A stretch of 64,000 bases of DNA from NCBI RefSeq assembly GCF_030150205.1, contig NZ_JASLGT010000024.1:372001-436000 (forward strand), read 5' to 3'. Within the stretch, counting starts at the first letter, position 1, and each line of letters opens with the position of its first letter. Below the pieces are notes generated by a model that did not search any database, was not told the origin of the DNA, and saw only the letters and a program-made list of their open reading frames with translations. Origin of the DNA: Niabella sp. GTDB lineage: Bacteria > Bacteroidota > Bacteroidia > Chitinophagales > Chitinophagaceae. Positions 1 to 8,633 of the stretch are shown piece after piece. A program made the position numbers and the translations under genes.

Positions 1-168
1 ACCTATCAGCAATTGAGGCAGGCCGTTTTTCGAAATCAAAAATGCCGGTGCATATAAAATATTTGAAGCCCTGTTTTATTCATCCGCAGAACCATTACTT
101 TTGTTAGTATAACCCACAGCAATAATTGTCATTTTGAAAATTCTAATTTAGAAAAACCAGGCATTTTT

Positions 169-876
169 ATGGCAGCAAAATATAGTAATCAATCACGTTA
201 TACCGTAGCGGTGGATTGCATCGTTTTTGGCTACGATGGACAGAACCTGAAGATCCTGTTGATAAAACGTGCGCTCGTTCCCTTAAAAGGCCGGTGGAGC
301 CTGATGGGTGGTTTTGTTGCAAAGAATGAAAGTGCCGACCAGGCGGCAAGCCGCATCCTGGCCTCACTTACGGGGCTTACGGATATTTACCAGGAACAGT
401 TTTATACCTTTACAAGTCCCGACAGGGATACACAGGAACGCACCGTTTCCATTGCTTATTTTTCGCTGATCGATATAAAAAAGTACCGGGAGATTTTAAG
501 TGATGCCTACCAGGCTGAATGGTTTTCAATAAAGGATTTTCCCAACCTGATCTTTGATCATGAAGAAATGGTAAAAATGGCAAAAAAGCGGTTGCAGTAT
601 AAAGCTACTTCCCATGCTATTCTTTTTGAACTGCTTCCTGATAAGTTTACACTTCCGCTTTTGCAAAGTCTTTTTGAAGATGTGTTTGAAACCAGTTTCG
701 ACAAGGGAAACTTCAGCCGGAAAATGCTTTCCACCGGGCTCTTGCTGAAACAACGGGATAAGGATAAATCCGGATCAAAAAAAGGTGCTTATTTCTATAA
801 ACTGGATCGCAAAAATTATCAGCAAAACCTGCACAAGATCTTAAAGCTGGTACCTAACCCCAACAATGTTTTATAG
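169..876 (+). CDS. NrtR-like transcriptional regulator (degenerate Nudix domain plus winged helix)
   Basis: Protein of 235 residues. Residues about 10-140 form a Nudix-type fold and residues about 150-225 resemble the winged-helix DNA-binding domain of the NrtR family. The Nudix box (about 47-70) keeps its glycines and Arg62, but the catalytic glutamates of the REUxEE core are replaced by Ile63, Ser66 and Leu67, so it should bind a ligand and not hydrolyse it. NrtR-type regulators sense ADP-ribose or sugar derivatives and in Bacteroidota often control NAD or pentose genes. No target genes are adjacent: the next gene is on the other strand. nadA and nadD lie a few kilobases away, so a link to NAD synthesis is possible but unproven. 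The ATG at 169 has an AT-rich leader and the domain begins right after it. Family confident, target unknown. Confidence 0.85.
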   Translation: MAAKYSNQSRYTVAVDCIVFGYDGQNLKILLIKRALVPLKGRWSLMGGFVAKNESADQAASRILASLTGLTDIYQEQFYTFTSPDRDTQERTVSIAYFSLIDIKKYREILSDAYQAEWFSIKDFPNLIFDHEEMVKMAKKRLQYKATSHAILFELLPDKFTLPLLQSLFEDVFETSFDKGNFSRKMLSTGLLLKQRDKDKSGSKKGAYFYKLDRKNYQQNLHKILKLVPNPNNVL

Positions 877-970
877 CAATCTGTATTACCGATCCAATAC
901 AGCGCTCAATCATCCGCAGAACAATACTTATTCCGGCAGACCTTGTAACTGGTTTCTTAAAAACGACTGG

Positions 971-1303
971 TTAAGATTTTGCGTCCTCCGCTTTATCCGA
1001 AGCAGCACCGGTATCTGTTGCAGCAGCATCTGCTTTCTTGCTTCCAAAAAGATCCTGCATCCATTTTTCAGCACCGGGAAAATGCTCTTTTAAAGAGTCC
1101 ATACCCTTGGTGGCCAGCTCGGAAAAATAATCCTTCGCCTGCTCTGCAGAAGCCGTAGCATCATCCTTCAATTTATTTGCCTTCTCTTTAAGATTGTTCA
1201 TCATTTTTTCCTTTTCCTCATCGCTCATGCTGGTATATTTACCCGCTGCCAGGCCTGCCAGTGCGCCCAATATAAAGGTGGCAATGTGTTTGTTGTTTAC
1301 CAT
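971..1303 (-). CDS. YtxH-domain-like small membrane-anchored protein
   Basis: Protein of 110 residues from the ATG at 1303. An upstream in-frame ATG at 1327 would add eight residues, but 1303 is preferred because the hydrophobic segment begins directly after it and a purine-rich stretch precedes it. Residues about 5-20 form one glycine/alanine-rich membrane helix. The rest is a charged amphipathic helical region with many Lys, Glu and Ala, ending in an Ala/Asp-rich tail. This is the layout of YtxH-family general-stress-type proteins, whose biochemical role is unknown. It follows the peptidase gene on the same strand with a 54-bp gap, so co-transcription is possible. Confidence 0.75.
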   Translation of the reverse strand: MVNNKHIATFILGALAGLAAGKYTSMSDEEKEKMMNNLKEKANKLKDDATASAEQAKDYFSELATKGMDSLKEHFPGAEKWMQDLFGSKKADAAATDTGAASDKAEDAKS

Positions 1304-1357
1304 AAGAAATTCTTTTAAGTGAATCAATAGATGTTTAAATATACTAAATTTTGTCCG

Positions 1358-3544
1358 TTACTTCCGGGAAACCGGGGTAGTACCCGCCAGCTTCATTTCC
1401 CGGATCAGATGTTCTGCCCCGGCATATTTTTCAATAATGAATAACACATACCGGATGTCTACCATAATATTCCGGCAAATGGAAGCATCATAATGAATGT
1501 CGCTCATAGTGCCTTCCCATACCCGGTCAAAATTGATCCCCACCAGGTGCCCATTTGCATCCAGCACCGGGCTGCCACTATTACCACCTGTTGTATGGTT
1601 GGAAGCAATAAAGCATACCGGCATCCGGTAACTTCCCGACGGAGCCTTGGTTCCGTAACGGCCATAGTCCTTTTTCAAATAGAGCTGGCGCAACTTTTCA
1701 GGTACATCAAATTCGTAATCACCGGGTTTATATTTCTGCATTACTCCATCCAGGTAAGTATAATAATCATAGGTGATGCCATCCGCCGGTTTATAGCCAT
1801 CTACCTTTCCATAACCTACGCGCAGCGTACTGTTGGCGTCCGGATAAAAAGTTTTATCAGTAAGCACTTCGGTTTGTGCCCGCATATAATTTCGTTGCAA
1901 TCCGTTAATCCGTGCCTGCAACGCATTCAGTTTTGGAGCCACTTCCTGGTCATACAGATCTGCCATTCCAATGATCAGTTTTGCCGAAGGGTCCGTTTCA
2001 AAAAAACGGTACAGCGTTGAGGGATCGGTTCTTATCCCTTCTAACACTTTTGCAGCATCAAGAAAAACACTGCCGGCATATAATGCATCAGCCCATTTGT
2101 GGTAATTCTTTCCATACTGTTCAAACTGCTGCCGGGCAACTGGTGCTATATAAGGTCCTTGTTTTTGTTCCATATACAGGGGCAGGAGGACCGAAAAAAT
2201 ATCTTTGTCCACTTCACTGCTCAGGTTCTTATAAAGTTCCGTCAGGTTTTCCAGTTGTTTGGCCTGCTCCTTCGCATAATCCGGTTTTCCGGTTATCTTT
2301 TTTAAAGCCCTTAACCGGTTAATGATGCCAAACAATTCGATCTTCCCGGTAATTTCAAGATAATAGTCGCGGGTAAGCGCATATGGTTCTATTGCTTTAT
2401 AGGCATTATTCAGATCCTGTAAAGTATGACCATAGGTTGTTTTCAGCAGATCACTTGCTTCCAGTTTGTTTTGAAAATCTGCTTCATATTGCAGCTTTTT
2501 TTGCAGGCCGCTGGTACGTGTTAATCCCAACACCTCTCCCTGCCATTTTTTCCAGGCATTGGCAATGCCTGCATACTTCGAAGCATATTTTATCTTCAGG
2601 TCTTCATTGGCCCGCATATACCGGTTCATAACGCCCAGGGTTTTATCTCTTATCAGGATCTTGGTCGGGTCGTTCACTTCCACGATCTGCCTTACTGCTT
2701 CACTGGGAAGATATTCCGTAGTACGCCCGGGAAACCCAAAAACCATGGTAAAATCATCCTGTTTCATTCCCTTAAGCGAAATGGTCAGTGCCTTTTTGGG
2801 AATATAGGGTACATTACCCGGTGCATATTCTGCCGGCCGGTTATCCTTTCCGGCATAGATCCTGAATACACTAAAATCGCCGGTATGCCGCGGCCACATC
2901 CAGTTATCTGAATCCTGTCCAAAATTCCCAATGCTGGAAGGAGGGGCCCCAACCAATCGTACATCCTTATAGGTTTCCGTTACAAACAGATAATATTTAT
3001 TTCCTTCAAAAAAGGCATTCACCTTTGCATCCTGGAATGGCTCCACTTTTGTGGATTTTTTTAATTCTTCAATATTCCGGTCTACAATACTTTGCCGCTC
3101 AGATTCCTTCATATGTTGTTCAATGCCCTTCAACACCTGCTCCGAAACATCGTCAATCCTCACAATAAACGTTACAAACAGGCCTGCGTTCGGCAACTCT
3201 TCGGCCTGGTTGCGTGCCCAAAAACCGTCTCTTATGTAATTTTTATCAAGTGTTGAATGTTTTTGCACCGATTCAAATCCGCAGTGATGATTGGTAAAAA
3301 CCAGCCCTTTTTCCGAAACAACTTCCCCGGTACAAAATCCTCCAAAGCTTACAATTGCATCCTTCAGGCTTCCTTTATTAATATCATAAATATCTTTTGC
3401 GCTGATTTTCATTCCCAGCTGCTGCATCCGCTTTTCATTCAGATTTTCCAGTAACTGCGGTAACCACATTCCTTCGTCGGCTTTTGCCAATCCCATGTAC
3501 ATTAATCCGGCCGCCAGGCCGAAAAATTTTTTCAAAAAATGCAT
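1358..3544 (-). CDS. S46-family dipeptidyl-peptidase, DPP11-type (Asp/Glu-specific)
   Basis: Periplasmic serine exopeptidase of 728 residues that removes dipeptides from the N-terminus of peptides. The start at 3544 places a signal peptide at residues 1-22; an upstream in-frame ATG at 3580 would add twelve residues before it. The chymotrypsin-like triad is visible as the TNHHCG motif (His86/His87), an internal Asp, and Ser656 in GGNSGSP. Eighteen residues after the serine is Arg674 in FDRVWEG. In this family Arg at this place (Arg673 in the Porphyromonas DPP11 numbering) gives specificity for acidic P1 residues, while Gly gives the DPP7 type. Length fits the usual 700-720 residues. The gene reads away from the candidate origin. 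Family certain; specificity inferred from one residue. Confidence 0.93.
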   Translation of the reverse strand: MHFLKKFFGLAAGLMYMGLAKADEGMWLPQLLENLNEKRMQQLGMKISAKDIYDINKGSLKDAIVSFGGFCTGEVVSEKGLVFTNHHCGFESVQKHSTLDKNYIRDGFWARNQAEELPNAGLFVTFIVRIDDVSEQVLKGIEQHMKESERQSIVDRNIEELKKSTKVEPFQDAKVNAFFEGNKYYLFVTETYKDVRLVGAPPSSIGNFGQDSDNWMWPRHTGDFSVFRIYAGKDNRPAEYAPGNVPYIPKKALTISLKGMKQDDFTMVFGFPGRTTEYLPSEAVRQIVEVNDPTKILIRDKTLGVMNRYMRANEDLKIKYASKYAGIANAWKKWQGEVLGLTRTSGLQKKLQYEADFQNKLEASDLLKTTYGHTLQDLNNAYKAIEPYALTRDYYLEITGKIELFGIINRLRALKKITGKPDYAKEQAKQLENLTELYKNLSSEVDKDIFSVLLPLYMEQKQGPYIAPVARQQFEQYGKNYHKWADALYAGSVFLDAAKVLEGIRTDPSTLYRFFETDPSAKLIIGMADLYDQEVAPKLNALQARINGLQRNYMRAQTEVLTDKTFYPDANSTLRVGYGKVDGYKPADGITYDYYTYLDGVMQKYKPGDYEFDVPEKLRQLYLKKDYGRYGTKAPSGSYRMPVCFIASNHTTGGNSGSPVLDANGHLVGINFDRVWEGTMSDIHYDASICRNIMVDIRYVLFIIEKYAGAEHLIREMKLAGTTPVSRK

Positions 3545-3659
3545 CTTTTTCAGAATTATTAAGCAGGCAAGATAAAGCAAATTTTATTACTTACTTACAT
3601 TCGTTTATTAATAATTACTCATCTTTTCTTCCTTTTTAACCGTCTTTTTCTCCCCAATA

Positions 3660-4055
3660 GCCTGTGAATTACGTATTAATAATGTGTATAACCCAGCGTG
3701 AAACGTGTATGTGAAATGTATTACCGGATGAAACTTTGCCTTGCAGATCTGTGTTTTCAATTTTTGGTGAACTGTCGTCAATTTATACCAACAATATTAA
3801 CATAGTGTAAATTTAATATGTCTTTCATCCATTGTAAACATTCCGTAATTCACATTTTTGTGAATAAACAACCGTAACCAATATGATTCGTAATTTCACC
3901 ATGTGGATATCTGTTAAATAGATGTGAGTAACCGGAATTTTAAAAAAAATTAAATTAGTGCATAACCTGGTTATCCACTAATCCACAGCCATAATAATAA
4001 TAGATATTTTTAAATAAATAATTAATATAAATATTATTAAAAGGAAAAAGGGGAT
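3660..4055. other. oriC: Candidate chromosomal replication origin (oriC): DnaA-box cluster plus AT-rich unwinding region
   Basis: This gap of about 575 bp between divergent genes holds many matches to the DnaA box TTATNCACA. Perfect boxes: 3683-3691 (minus, TTATACACA) and 3859-3867 (minus, TTATTCACA). One-mismatch boxes: 3663-3671, 3846-3854, 3902-3910, 3923-3931, 3957-3965, 3971-3979 and 3979-3987. Directly after the last box comes a run of TAA/TAG triplets (3992-4003) and almost pure A+T to about 4040, the expected place of a DNA unwinding element. Several parS sites lie 6 kb away and strand composition changes side here. No dnaA gene is in the window, which is common for Bacteroidota origins. 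This is inference from motif density and context; no marker-frequency data are available. Confidence 0.75.
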
Positions 4056-4066
4056 TCTGAAAAAAC

Positions 4067-4099
4067 TTTGATTTTTTATTTGGCTTGGTCGTATCATTG
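4067..4099 (+). promoter_or_regulatory. Putative nadA promoter
   Basis: A TTTG at 4067-4070 is followed after 21 bp by TATCATTG at 4092-4099, one mismatch from the Bacteroidota -7 element TAnnTTTG. The nadA start is 20 bp further. It sits at the edge of the candidate origin. Confidence 0.45.
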
Positions 4100-4119
4100 C
4101 AGGTACAAAATTTTCAATC

Positions 4120-5130
4120 ATGAATTCAGGTATTTTGGAAACAGCAAAAATTGATTTGGATCGGAACGGCTTTCTGGATATCGCAGTAGATCCGAAGCTG
4201 GATCTGTTTGTTGAGATTGAAAAATTGAAAAAGGAAAAAAATGCAGTGATCCTGGCGCATTACTACCAGGAGGCGGATATTCAGGATATTGCAGATTACA
4301 TCGGCGACAGCCTGGGATTGGCACAGGAAGCGCAAAAGACGAATGCAGATATGATCGTTTTTGCGGGAGTGCACTTCATGGCGGAAACGGCGAAGATTCT
4401 GAACCCGACAAAAAAAGTGGTGATCCCTGATTTTAAGGCAGGATGTTCTTTAAGCGACAGCTGTCCGCCGCCGTTGTTTCAGAAATTCAAGGAACAGCAT
4501 CCGGATCATGTGGTGGTAAGTTACATTAACTGCAGTGCGGGAATTAAAGCGCTGAGTGATGTGATTGTTACGAGCAGTAATGCACGGGTGATCGTTGAAA
4601 GTTTCCCAAAAGATCAGAAGATCATTTTTGCACCGGATAAAAACCTGGGTGCGTATATTAACAAAGTTACCGGCCGGAACATGTTGTTGTGGAACGGAGC
4701 CTGTATGGTGCATGAAATATTCAGCCTTGAAAAAATCACACGGTTAAAGCATCAGCATCCTAATGCAAAATTGATTGCCCACCCTGAATGTGAGGAGCCT
4801 TTATTACGAATGGCAGATTATATTGGTTCAACAACCGGGTTGTTGAAATATACCCGGGAAGATGATGCAACCGAATATATTGTGGCTACGGAAACCGGTA
4901 TTCTCCATCAGATGGAAAAAGATAGTCCGGATAAAGTGTTTATTCCTGCACCACCGGATAATAGCTGTGCCTGTAATGATTGTCCGCATATGAAACGGAA
5001 TACACTGGAGAAACTTTATCTCTGTATGAAATATGAATTGCCGGATATCATTATGGATGAAACGTTGAGGCTGGCCGCAAAAAAGCCCATCGACCGGATG
5101 CTGGAGATCAGCGCTGCTGCCGGCTTGTAA
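4120..5130 (+). CDS. nadA: Quinolinate synthase NadA
   Basis: Cytoplasmic enzyme of 336 residues that condenses iminoaspartate with dihydroxyacetone phosphate to quinolinate, the precursor of the NAD pyridine ring. The HYYQ motif is at residues 47-50 and the IGDSLGLA segment follows. Candidate [4Fe-4S] ligands are Cys109 (AGCS), Cys195 (NGACMVHE) and a cysteine in the CACNDCP motif at 283-288. Length is typical of the NadA type. nadB (L-aspartate oxidase), its usual partner, is not in the window, while nadD is 3.5 kb downstream. It is the first gene to the right of the candidate origin, reading away from it. Confidence 0.97.
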   Translation: MNSGILETAKIDLDRNGFLDIAVDPKLDLFVEIEKLKKEKNAVILAHYYQEADIQDIADYIGDSLGLAQEAQKTNADMIVFAGVHFMAETAKILNPTKKVVIPDFKAGCSLSDSCPPPLFQKFKEQHPDHVVVSYINCSAGIKALSDVIVTSSNARVIVESFPKDQKIIFAPDKNLGAYINKVTGRNMLLWNGACMVHEIFSLEKITRLKHQHPNAKLIAHPECEEPLLRMADYIGSTTGLLKYTREDDATEYIVATETGILHQMEKDSPDKVFIPAPPDNSCACNDCPHMKRNTLEKLYLCMKYELPDIIMDETLRLAAKKPIDRMLEISAAAGL

Positions 5131-5149
5131 CGCTCTTTTGTAAAAGCGT

Positions 5150-6340
5150 ATGATAAAACGATTGACCTTTATGATTGCCTGTTTGCTGTATTTTCAGGCG
5201 GCATTGTTTTCGCAGCAAAATATTTTGCGGACAACACAAAAAATACAATTAAAAAAAGGTACTCCTTTCGAATTAAAAATCCCGGTTGGATATAGTATAA
5301 ATGTGGCTGCTCAGGGTTTGGAGCGGCCTCGTTTTTTTTCACGTAGTCCGGACGGACGTTTATTTGTTACGGATATGCACGACCGGAGCGATAATAAGAA
5401 GGGGCGGATCATGATTTTGGAACACTGGGATGAAAAGAAGAAATCGTTCGGAAAGATCACTACTTTTTTGAAAGGGCTGCACAATCCAAACCAGGTGGCA
5501 TTTTATACTTCAGGTGAACAAACCTATATCTATATTGCAGAAACGGGTAAGCTGAGCTATTATAAATATACACCGGGAGATTCGGTAGCTTCAGGAAAAC
5601 CGGTGGTAGTAGCTACTTTTCCTGACTATGGATTGAGCTATAAATATGGCGGCTGGCATCTGACGAGGAGTATTGCATTTCACGGAAGTAAAATGTATGT
5701 GAGTGTAGGCAGCAGTTGCGATGCATGTATAGAAACCGAAGACATCCGTGCTACTGTTGTGGAAATGGATCCGGATGGGAGCAATCAGCGGATCTTTGCC
5801 CGGGGCATCCGGAATGCAGTGGGGATAAAGTGGGTAAAGGATGCGCTTTGGGTTACACATATGGGAAGAGATAACCGGGGACCGGATAAACCGGAAGAGT
5901 TGTTCCATACGGTTGTGGATAATGGCTTTTACGGATGGCCTTATTATTATCAGTACCGGAAAACGATTATTGCAGACACACAGTTTATAAAGAAGGAGCA
6001 CCCACCGTTTGTAAGAAAACCAGCTATTGTTCCTTATACGTTTAAGGCACATGCTGCTCCATTGGGATTTGAATATGTAGCGGATTTTGACGATCCACTA
6101 CTGAATCATACATTTCTTGTAGCCTTGCATGGCAGCACCAGTGTGTGGCGTCAGCGTGGAAATGCTATTGTGCAATTAACTGCCGGTGGCGGGTACAGGG
6201 AAGTTATCAGTGGCTTTCTTCAGGGTAAAACGGAAAACTTGCGCTACGGCCGTCCCTGTGATATTATACAATGGGATAAACATTCTTTTTTTATCAGTGA
6301 TGATAAAAACGGGGTTATTTATTTTTTTGAAAAGCGGTGA
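5150..6340 (+). CDS. Secreted PQQ-dependent sugar dehydrogenase-like beta-propeller protein
   Basis: Protein of 396 residues with a signal peptide (about 1-21). The mature part resembles the glucose/sorbosone dehydrogenase family: a six-bladed beta-propeller with repeated segments such as RSPDGRLFV, GLHNPNQVAF, RGIRNAVGIKW and HGSTSVWRQRG. The RG(I/L)RN motif and the late APLG segment are typical of this group, in which some members bind PQQ and Ca2+ and oxidise aldoses or sorbosone. Many homologues are uncharacterised, so the activity is uncertain. It lies 19 bp after nadA and could be co-transcribed, though a shared function is not obvious. Confidence 0.82.
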   Translation: MIKRLTFMIACLLYFQAALFSQQNILRTTQKIQLKKGTPFELKIPVGYSINVAAQGLERPRFFSRSPDGRLFVTDMHDRSDNKKGRIMILEHWDEKKKSFGKITTFLKGLHNPNQVAFYTSGEQTYIYIAETGKLSYYKYTPGDSVASGKPVVVATFPDYGLSYKYGGWHLTRSIAFHGSKMYVSVGSSCDACIETEDIRATVVEMDPDGSNQRIFARGIRNAVGIKWVKDALWVTHMGRDNRGPDKPEELFHTVVDNGFYGWPYYYQYRKTIIADTQFIKKEHPPFVRKPAIVPYTFKAHAAPLGFEYVADFDDPLLNHTFLVALHGSTSVWRQRGNAIVQLTAGGGYREVISGFLQGKTENLRYGRPCDIIQWDKHSFFISDDKNGVIYFFEKR

Positions 6341-6388
6341 TTGATCTATCGTTTCTTTATTAAACTTTATTGTAACAAAATAATTAAC

Positions 6389-6396
6389 TTTATTTG
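6389..6396 (+). promoter_or_regulatory. Putative fabG -7 element
   Basis: TTTATTTG followed by CA matches TAnnTTTG with one mismatch, 25 bp before the fabG start. A TTG at 6370-6372 lies 16 bp upstream as a possible -33 element. Confidence 0.35.
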
Positions 6397-6421
6397 CAGC
6401 TGTTAATAAACCATTTGTTTT

Positions 6422-7177
6422 ATGAAATTACTGGAGAATAAAATTGCCATTGTTACCGGGGCGGCGCGTGGAATTGGAGAAGCGATTGTAGATAAGTTTG
6501 CAGAACAGGGCGCTGCTATAGCTTTTTCTTATGTAAGTGATAGCAGTGCAGAGAAGGCAAATACTTTGGTGAACAAATGGACGGAGCGGGGCGTTCGGAT
6601 CAAAGCCTGGCAAAGCAATGCAGGAGATATGGCTGCTTGCGAAGCCTTTGTAGGCGATGTGTTGAAGGAATTTGGTACTGTAGATATCTGTGTGAACAAT
6701 GCCGGTATTTCTAAAGACAATTTATTACTGCGAATGACGCAGGAACAATGGGAAACAGTATTACAGGTAAATCTCAATAGTGTTTTTTACATGACCAAAC
6801 AGATCATCAGACCGATGATGAAGGCCAAAAGCGGAAGTATCATCAATATGAGTTCGGTGATCGGTGTAATGGGAAATGCAGGTCAGGCCAGTTATGCAGC
6901 CAGCAAAGCCGGAATTATCGGGTTTACGAAGAGCGTGGCAAAAGAACTTGGAAGCCGCAATATCCGCTGCAATGCTATAGCACCTGGATTTGTAGAAACG
7001 GATATGACCAGTTATTTGCATGATGGTGATGCATCTTCCAAATATCTTGCAGATATACCTTTGGGAAAATTTGCAAAGGGGGAAGACATTGCCAACGCCG
7101 CTTTATTTCTGGCTTCCGATATGGGATCTTATATAACCGGACAAACCCTTAGCGTTTGCGGAGGATTGAATATTTAA
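6422..7177 (+). CDS. fabG: 3-oxoacyl-[acyl-carrier-protein] reductase, short-chain dehydrogenase
   Basis: Cytoplasmic NADPH-dependent reductase of 251 residues in the SDR superfamily. The dinucleotide-binding motif TGAARGIGE is at 12-20, NNAG at 92-95, and the catalytic Asn-Ser-Tyr-Lys set is present as Asn119, Ser145, Tyr158 and Lys162 (YAASK). The segment ending NAIAPGFVETDM and the C-terminal GGLNI are typical of FabG, which reduces 3-oxoacyl-ACP in fatty acid elongation. FabG-like SDRs can act on other substrates and no other fab genes are adjacent, so the exact substrate is inferred. A strong terminator hairpin follows. Confidence 0.88.
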   Translation: MKLLENKIAIVTGAARGIGEAIVDKFAEQGAAIAFSYVSDSSAEKANTLVNKWTERGVRIKAWQSNAGDMAACEAFVGDVLKEFGTVDICVNNAGISKDNLLLRMTQEQWETVLQVNLNSVFYMTKQIIRPMMKAKSGSIINMSSVIGVMGNAGQASYAASKAGIIGFTKSVAKELGSRNIRCNAIAPGFVETDMTSYLHDGDASSKYLADIPLGKFAKGEDIANAALFLASDMGSYITGQTLSVCGGLNI

Positions 7178-7215
7178 TAGTCTAAGCCAGTTATATTTTG
7201 ATTTAAAAGTTATAG

Positions 7216-7245
7216 AAAGAGAACGATTCAGCCGTTCTCTTTTTG
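7216..7245 (+). terminator. Rho-independent terminator after fabG
   Basis: The 10-bp arms AAAGAGAACG (7216-7225) and CGTTCTCTTT (7233-7242) enclose a 7-nt loop and run into a T tract. Confidence 0.8.
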
Positions 7246-7394
7246 GTATCGGTATAGCAGCTGCTGCATCTACGGGTCATCTATTTGGAATACATTTATT
7301 AAAGTAGTAACTTTTGCCGGTAGTTTTGTGATCAAATCTTTTTGTCTATTTTTATCGGAAAAGTTTCAGAGCTGAATCATTGAATTATCCACAG

Positions 7395-8633
7395 ATGTTA
7401 CTGAGGCATTTACATTTTTTGAAGTTGGTGTTGCTGCATGGCTTAACCGCTTTTGGTGGTCCTCAGGCACACCTGGCTATGATGATGAAGACCTTTGTAA
7501 AACAAACGCCTTATATAACAGAAAAGGAGTTGATGGAGTATAATGCATTTTGTCAACTGCTTCCAGGCGCTTCATCTACACAAACGCTTACCCTTATTGG
7601 TTTTAAAAGAGGTGGTATACCACTGGCAATTCTTACATTGCTTGTTTGGATCCTTCCTGCCTGTTCCATTATGGGTGGACTTTCTTTTTTGGTAAATTAT
7701 CTGAATGGAGAAGACAGTCTGAATGTTTTCAGATTTATAGTGCCGATGGCTGCAGGGTTTTTAATTTACGCCTGTGTATCAGCCTTTCCATTTTCTGTAA
7801 ATAATACGATCACGCTGGTGATTGCGTTGGTATCAGGTCTTGTAACCTTCTTTTTCTTTGGACGGCCGTTTATTGTTCCGCTATTGATTGTATTGGGAGG
7901 GGTAGTAACCAATCTAAGCAGGAAGCGGATACCGCAGGTAGAGGTGAAACCCGGAAAGATCCAGTGGTGGAATATCTGGTTGTTTGCCATTATTTTTATT
8001 ATGGCTGGCATTCTTAGCGAGATCGCCCGGAAGAATGAATGGGAATACCGGAAGCCGGTGAACCTGTTTGAGAGTAATTACCGGATGGGAAGTTTGGTTT
8101 TTGGCGGGGGAAATGTATTGATGCCTATTATGTATGAACAGTACAGTGTACGACCGGATGAGGTGAAGGAAAAAAATCCCAATGCCATAAAGATCGACAG
8201 AGGAGAGATGCTGACTGGAATCGGAATGGTGCGGGCAATGCCGGGTCCGGTTTTTTCTATTGCTTCTTATACAGGTGGATTGGCTTTAAAAGACATGGGA
8301 CCCTCCATGCAGGTATTGGGAGCCATTATTGGAATGGTTGGTATTTTTTTGCCAAGCGCATTACTGGTACTCTTCTTCTTTCCGATCTGGAATATGTTGA
8401 AAAAGTATTCCGTTATCTACCGCTCGCTTGAAGGAATTAATGCTTCTGTGATGGGAATTATGCTGGGTTCTACGGTATATATTATAAAGGACCTGTCCAT
8501 TTTTAATGTTGGGTCTATTGAAATCACCAATCTTTTGGTTGTTCTGGGAACTTCTGCTGTCCTCATTTTTACAAAACTTCCGGCCCCGGTTTTGGTATTC
8601 CTTTGTTTACTGCTGGGTTATTTTCTAAAATAG
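7395..8633 (+). CDS. chrA: Chromate transporter, CHR family (long-chain type)
   Basis: Inner-membrane protein of 412 residues with two homologous CHR domains. The first opens with FGGPQAHLAMM near the N-terminus and the second with FGGGNVLMP about halfway, each followed by several hydrophobic helices (about 10-12 in all). This is the layout of long-chain ChrA proteins, which expel chromate by proton or sulfate exchange; many homologues have only predicted activity. The ATG at 7395 is chosen; a TTG at 7380 would add five residues. The leader contains one perfect DnaA-box sequence (7385-7393). The 3' end overlaps the convergent nadD by 16 bp. Confidence 0.9.
   Translation: MLLRHLHFLKLVLLHGLTAFGGPQAHLAMMMKTFVKQTPYITEKELMEYNAFCQLLPGASSTQTLTLIGFKRGGIPLAILTLLVWILPACSIMGGLSFLVNYLNGEDSLNVFRFIVPMAAGFLIYACVSAFPFSVNNTITLVIALVSGLVTFFFFGRPFIVPLLIVLGGVVTNLSRKRIPQVEVKPGKIQWWNIWLFAIIFIMAGILSEIARKNEWEYRKPVNLFESNYRMGSLVFGGGNVLMPIMYEQYSVRPDEVKEKNPNAIKIDRGEMLTGIGMVRAMPGPVFSIASYTGGLALKDMGPSMQVLGAIIGMVGIFLPSALLVLFFFPIWNMLKKYSVIYRSLEGINASVMGIMLGSTVYIIKDLSIFNVGSIEITNLLVVLGTSAVLIFTKLPAPVLVFLCLLLGYFLK

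Noticed and set aside
80..922. Direct repeat TCATCCGCAGAAC at 80-92 and 910-922 on both sides of the NrtR-like gene
   Set aside because: Thirteen bases and no other sign of an attachment site, element end or operator symmetry; probably coincidence or a local duplication.
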